A DNA stretch of 64,000 nt, taken from NCBI RefSeq assembly GCF_008364825.1, contig NZ_VTTO01000008.1, forward strand, positions 1 to 64,000. The letters run 5' to 3'. The stretch comes from Azospirillum sp. B21 (lineage in GTDB: Bacteria; Pseudomonadota; Alphaproteobacteria; Azospirillales; Azospirillaceae). The notes beneath the pieces are model-generated. The model worked only from the letters and a program-made list of their open reading frames with translations. It was not told where the DNA came from and did no database searches. Positions 60,687 to 64,000 of the stretch are shown here, piece after piece. Position numbers and translations under genes: made by a program. Every line of letters begins with the position of its first letter. The first letter of the stretch is position 1.

Positions 60687-62633
60687 TCAGATCACCCCGC
60701 GCCCCCGCAGCTCCCCGATCACCTGGGCGACCATCTCGTCGGCGCTGTGTTCCGCGCCCTTCAGGGTGATCTCCGGGGCTTCCGGCGGCTCGTAGGCACT
60801 GTCGATGCCGGTGAAGTGGGGGAGCTGGCCGGATCGTGCCTTCCTGTACAGCCCCTTGGGGTCGCGGGCCTCACAGACCTCCAGCGGCGTGTCCATGAAG
60901 ATCTCCAGGAACTCGCCGTCCTCCACCAGGGAGCGCGCCATGCGGCGCTCCTCGCGGAAGGGGGAGATGAAGCTGACCAGCACGATCAGCCCGGCCTCCA
61001 CCATCAGCTTCGACACCTCGGCGACGCGGCGGATGTTCTCCACCCGGTCCTCGTCGGTGAAGCCCAGATCCTTGTTCAGGCCGTGGCGGACATTGTCGCC
61101 GTCCAGGATCATGGTGCGGCGGCCGAGACGGTGCAGCTCCTGCTCCAGCCGGTCGGCGACGCTGGACTTGCCGGAGCCGGACAGGCCGGTGAACCACAGC
61201 ACGCAGGGCTTCTGCAGGCCGCCGGCCCGCGCCGCCTTGTCCACCTTCGAGGCGTGGCGGTGGATGTTGGAGGCCCGGCGCAGGGGGAAGCGGATCATGC
61301 CGCAGCCGGCGGTGGCGTTGGTCAGCCGGTCGATCAGGATGAAGCTGCCGGTCTCGCGGCTGTCGGCATAGGCGTCGAACGGAATCGGCCGGTCGAGCGC
61401 CAGATTGCAGAATCCGACGTCGTTCAGGTCCAGATGCTTGGCGGCGGCATGCTCCTGGGTGTTGACGTTGATGGTGTGCTTCAGCTCCGTCACCTGGGCG
61501 CCGACCGTCGCCGTGCCGGCCCGCAGCAGATAGGAGCGGCCGGGCAGCAGCGGCTGCTCGTCCATCCACACCACATGGGCGGCGAACTGGTCGGCCACCT
61601 CCGGCCGGCCGGCGGCGGCGACGATCATGTCGCCGCGGCTGGCGTCGACCTCGTCGGCCAGCACCAGGGTGACCGCCTGTCCGGGCAGCGCCGTCTCCAG
61701 ATCGCCGTCCATGGTGACAAGGCGCGCCACCCGGCTGGTTCGCCCGCCGGGCAGGATGGCGACGTCGTCGCCGACGCGCACCGCGCCGCCGACCACCGTG
61801 CCGCTGAAGCCGCGGAAGTCCTGGTTCGGCCGGTTCACCCACTGCACCGCCATGCGGAAGGATCCCAGCTTCTCCTCCGCCGCGGCGTCCACGCTCTCCA
61901 GATGGCCGAGCAGGGTGGGGCCGCCGTACCAGCCCATGGCGTCCGACGGCCTGGTGACGTTGTCGCCGGTCAGTGCGGAGACCGGGATGCAGGTGACGTC
62001 GGTGATGCCGATGCGCTGGGCGAAGACGCGGTAGTCGGCGGCGATCCGCTCGAAGGTCTCGCGGTCCCAGCCGACGGCGTCCATCTTGTTGACCGCCAGC
62101 ACGACATGGCGCACGCCCAGCAGCGAGACGATGGTGCTGTGGCGCCGGGTCTGGGTCAGCACGCCCTTGCGCGCGTCGACCAGCAGGACCGCGGCGTCGG
62201 CGGTGGAGGCGCCGGTGACCATGTTGCGGGTGTACTGCTCGTGGCCCGGCGTGTCGGCGACAATGAACTTGCGGCGGTCGGTGGTGAAGAAGCGGTAGGC
62301 GACGTCGATGGTGATGCCCTGCTCGCGCTCCGCCGCCAGCCCGTCGACCAGCAGCGCGAGGTCGAGCTGGCCGGCGCCGGTGGTGCCGAAGCGGCCCGAA
62401 TCCGCCTCCAGGCTGGCCAGCTGGTCCTCGAAGAGGCATTTGCAGTCGTAGAGCAGCCGGCCGATCAGCGTCGACTTGCCGTCGTCCACCGACCCGCAGG
62501 TGATGAAGCGCAGCAGGTCCTTGCCGTTCTGGCGGGCCAGATACTCCTGCACCTCGTTGGCTGCATCCAGGGGGGCGGCATCCATGGGAGCGGTGCCGGC
62601 GGGAGCGGTGGCGGGATCGAGGTCCTTCAGCAT
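60687..62633 (-). CDS. cysNC: Bifunctional sulfate adenylyltransferase subunit 1/APS kinase (CysN-CysC, NodQ type), 648 aa
   Basis: The N-terminal ~430 residues are an EF-Tu-like GTPase (GSVDDGKSTL, DTPGHEQYTRNM, NKMD) that drives APS synthesis with CysD. The C-terminal ~200 are APS kinase (FTGLSGSGKSSVADRL, DGDNVRHGLNKDLGFTDEDR), which makes PAPS. The fusion is like NodQ of rhizobia and Azospirillum. The start overlaps the cysD stop by 1 nt (TGATG), so translation is coupled. Confidence 0.95.
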   Translation of the reverse strand: MLKDLDPATAPAGTAPMDAAPLDAANEVQEYLARQNGKDLLRFITCGSVDDGKSTLIGRLLYDCKCLFEDQLASLEADSGRFGTTGAGQLDLALLVDGLAAEREQGITIDVAYRFFTTDRRKFIVADTPGHEQYTRNMVTGASTADAAVLLVDARKGVLTQTRRHSTIVSLLGVRHVVLAVNKMDAVGWDRETFERIAADYRVFAQRIGITDVTCIPVSALTGDNVTRPSDAMGWYGGPTLLGHLESVDAAAEEKLGSFRMAVQWVNRPNQDFRGFSGTVVGGAVRVGDDVAILPGGRTSRVARLVTMDGDLETALPGQAVTLVLADEVDASRGDMIVAAAGRPEVADQFAAHVVWMDEQPLLPGRSYLLRAGTATVGAQVTELKHTINVNTQEHAAAKHLDLNDVGFCNLALDRPIPFDAYADSRETGSFILIDRLTNATAGCGMIRFPLRRASNIHRHASKVDKAARAGGLQKPCVLWFTGLSGSGKSSVADRLEQELHRLGRRTMILDGDNVRHGLNKDLGFTDEDRVENIRRVAEVSKLMVEAGLIVLVSFISPFREERRMARSLVEDGEFLEIFMDTPLEVCEARDPKGLYRKARSGQLPHFTGIDSAYEPPEAPEITLKGAEHSADEMVAQVIGELRGRGVI

Positions 62634-63640
62634 CAGAAGTAGCCTTCCTGCTTCTTCGCCTCCATGGAGGCGGCGGCGTCCTGGTCGATCACGCGGCCCT
62701 GCCGTTCCGAACTGGTGGACAGCAGCATCTCGCGGATGATCTCGGGCAGGGTGGCGGCGGTGCTGCGCACGGCCCCGGTCAGCGGATAGCAGCCGAGCGT
62801 GCGGAAGCGCACCCAGGCCATCTCCGGCACCTCGCCGGGCCTCAGCGGCATGCGGTCGTCATCGACCATGATCAGCGTGCCGTCGCGCTCCACCACCGGG
62901 CGGGGCTTGGCGAAATAGAGCGGCACCACCGGGATGGCCTCCTGGTGGATGTATTGCCAGATGTCCAGTTCGGTCCAGTTCGACAGCGGGAAGACGCGGA
63001 TGCTCTCGCCCTTGTGGATGCGCCCGTTGTAGAGGCTCCACAGCTCAGGCCGCTGGTTCTTCGGCTCCCAGCGGTGGGAGGCGGTGCGGAAGGAGAAGAT
63101 GCGCTCCTTGGCGCGGCTCTTCTCCTCGTCGCGGCGCGCCCCGCCGAAGGCGGCGTCGAAGCCGTGGGCGTCGAGCGCCTGTTTCAGCCCTTGCGTCTTC
63201 ATCACGTCGGTGTGGACGGCCGAGCCGTGGGTGAAGGGGCCGATGCCCTGGCGCACGCCGTCCCGGTTGATGTGGACCATCAGGTCGATGCCCAATTCCC
63301 GCGCCGTGCGGTCGCGGAATTCGATCATCTCCCGGAACTTCCAGGTCGTGTCGACATGCAGGAGCGGGAAGGGCGGCTTCGACGGATAAAAGGCCTTCAT
63401 CGCCAGATGCAGCAGCACCGAGCTGTCCTTGCCCACCGAATAGAGCATGACCGGCTTGTGGAACTGGGCCGCCACCTCGCGCATGATGTGGATGCTCTCC
63501 GCCTCCAGCCTTTGCAGGTGGGTGAGGCGTGCGGGCGTGGTCAGGATCTCGGGCAAGCCATTTCCGGGATCGGTGGCGGGACCGGGCTCGGGAAGCTCCC
63601 TCGCCGCGGGGCGGGTGTCGAGCAGCGGATCAAGAAGCAT
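62633..63640 (-). CDS. cysD: Sulfate adenylyltransferase subunit 2 (CysD, NodP type), 335 aa
   Basis: CysD is the ATP pyrophosphatase-type subunit that adenylates sulfate. The PP-loop (MLYSVGKDSSVLLHL), LHVDTTWKF, the ARRDEEKSRAKER block and RVFPLSNWTELDIWQYI are all present. ATG at 63640 gives the family N terminus. It overlaps the 3' end of the sulfotransferase gene by 11 bp and lies directly before cysNC, making one operon that supplies PAPS. Confidence 0.95.
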   Translation of the reverse strand: MLLDPLLDTRPAARELPEPGPATDPGNGLPEILTTPARLTHLQRLEAESIHIMREVAAQFHKPVMLYSVGKDSSVLLHLAMKAFYPSKPPFPLLHVDTTWKFREMIEFRDRTARELGIDLMVHINRDGVRQGIGPFTHGSAVHTDVMKTQGLKQALDAHGFDAAFGGARRDEEKSRAKERIFSFRTASHRWEPKNQRPELWSLYNGRIHKGESIRVFPLSNWTELDIWQYIHQEAIPVVPLYFAKPRPVVERDGTLIMVDDDRMPLRPGEVPEMAWVRFRTLGCYPLTGAVRSTAATLPEIIREMLLSTSSERQGRVIDQDAAASMEAKKQEGYF

Positions 63641-64000
63641 AGCCGGCCTTCTTCTGCATGTCTCCGGCCACGGCATCGAACACCGTCCGACGCTTGCGTG
63701 ACCACTCGATCGGGCGCTTCGACGGATCGAAGCCCTTGGGTTTCTCAACGGGCGTCCAGCTGACCTCGCCATTGCTGCGCGAGGCGCGGGACGACCCCAG
63801 GATGGGCAGGTCGCCGATCCGCTCGAACGGATAGCGCCCCTCCTCCAATTCCAAGAAGCGCATAAGGTCGCGGACCGTGCCGTCGGGGGCGGCAACCGCA
63901 TCCTCGAAGCGGACCAGCCGGCAGGCATCGGCGCTCATGCGGCTCTGCGCCTCCAGCGCCGCCTCGGTGCCGAAGCTCCATTCGCGGCAGACGTCGGCAA
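63630..64000 (-). CDS. Sulfotransferase-family protein, C-terminal part (runs off the window)
   Basis: About 123 residues of the C terminus are visible. They include RLVRFEDAVAAPDGTVRDLMRFLEL, a pattern of the sulfotransferase family (RYEDL, then a domain ending near FLGL), and a basic end. The N terminus with the PAPS-binding loop lies outside the window. It is the first visible gene of the cysD-cysNC operon, so the PAPS made downstream is probably its donor. The acceptor (polysaccharide, lipid or Nod-like factor) is unknown. Confidence 0.75.
   Translation of the reverse strand, partial: ADVCREWSFGTEAALEAQSRMSADACRLVRFEDAVAAPDGTVRDLMRFLELEEGRYPFERIGDLPILGSSRASRSNGEVSWTPVEKPKGFDPSKRPIEWSRKRRTVFDAVAGDMQKKAGYAS

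Noticed and set aside
60747..62642. 631-aa plus-strand ORF opposite cysNC
   Set aside because: Antisense to a highly conserved gene; low-complexity product.

Overview
The window is a GC-rich alphaproteobacterial segment. Codon use and gene content (cysD-cysNC with a sulfotransferase, paired PAS histidine kinases, FkbM methyltransferase, DUF411/CadR/ZntA sets, a GAAC-N7-GAAC LexA box) suggest an Azospirillum-like member of the Rhodospirillales. This assignment is inferred from the sequence alone. No rRNA, tRNA or CRISPR array was seen.

Region 1 (about 1-29,050) is accessory DNA. It is bracketed by two related serine recombinase genes (202-1176 and 28139-29050), each preceded by an inverted repeat that could be its site. 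Inside are a solitary nosD, a TMEM43-like membrane protein gene, and an IS110-family element that has interrupted a decayed IS3-family element. A heavy-metal island follows (7254-18685): DUF411 protein, a small exported Cys protein, lspA, a CadR/PbrR-type MerR regulator, two P1B-type ATPases, a zinc-ribbon protein, lnt, a DsbA-like protein, PCu(A)C and Sco1/SenC, then two Cys-rich domain genes and a PD-(D/E)XK-like gene. A tniA-tniB-tniQ module ends in three spaced direct repeats. Beside it lies a tyrosine recombinase with two apparent core-binding domains.

Region 2 (about 29,150-46,700) looks like chromosome or chromid background. It holds a FkbM methyltransferase, aquaporin, LuxR regulator, a receiver-like protein without its phosphoacceptor, a GmhB-type phosphatase, YkvA protein, acyltransferase, and a second metal set (DUF411, ATPase, CadR-like regulator). 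It also carries a glycosyltransferase-like gene, two hybrid histidine kinases and a D,D-carboxypeptidase with a SPOR domain.

Region 3 (46,900-64,000) carries infC with an apparent AUA start, a YpfJ-type metallopeptidase, an unpartnered HigA antitoxin, a nucleotide-sugar dehydrogenase, a DUF2076 protein, a TPR-glycosyltransferase, a LexA-boxed radical SAM plus DUF4130-UdgX DNA repair pair, a parDE module flanked by a perfect 23-bp direct repeat, a chemoreceptor, and cysD-cysNC with a sulfotransferase.

The main unifying signal is a set of six near-identical MerR-type dyads (CTCCAG-N3-CTGGAG). Five sit in a -35/19-bp/-10 arrangement in front of lspA, the first ATPase, lnt, the second ATPase and the third ATPase. 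The sixth lies in front of the second regulator gene. This predicts one metal-responsive regulon that links cation export to lipoprotein maturation and spans both metal clusters.
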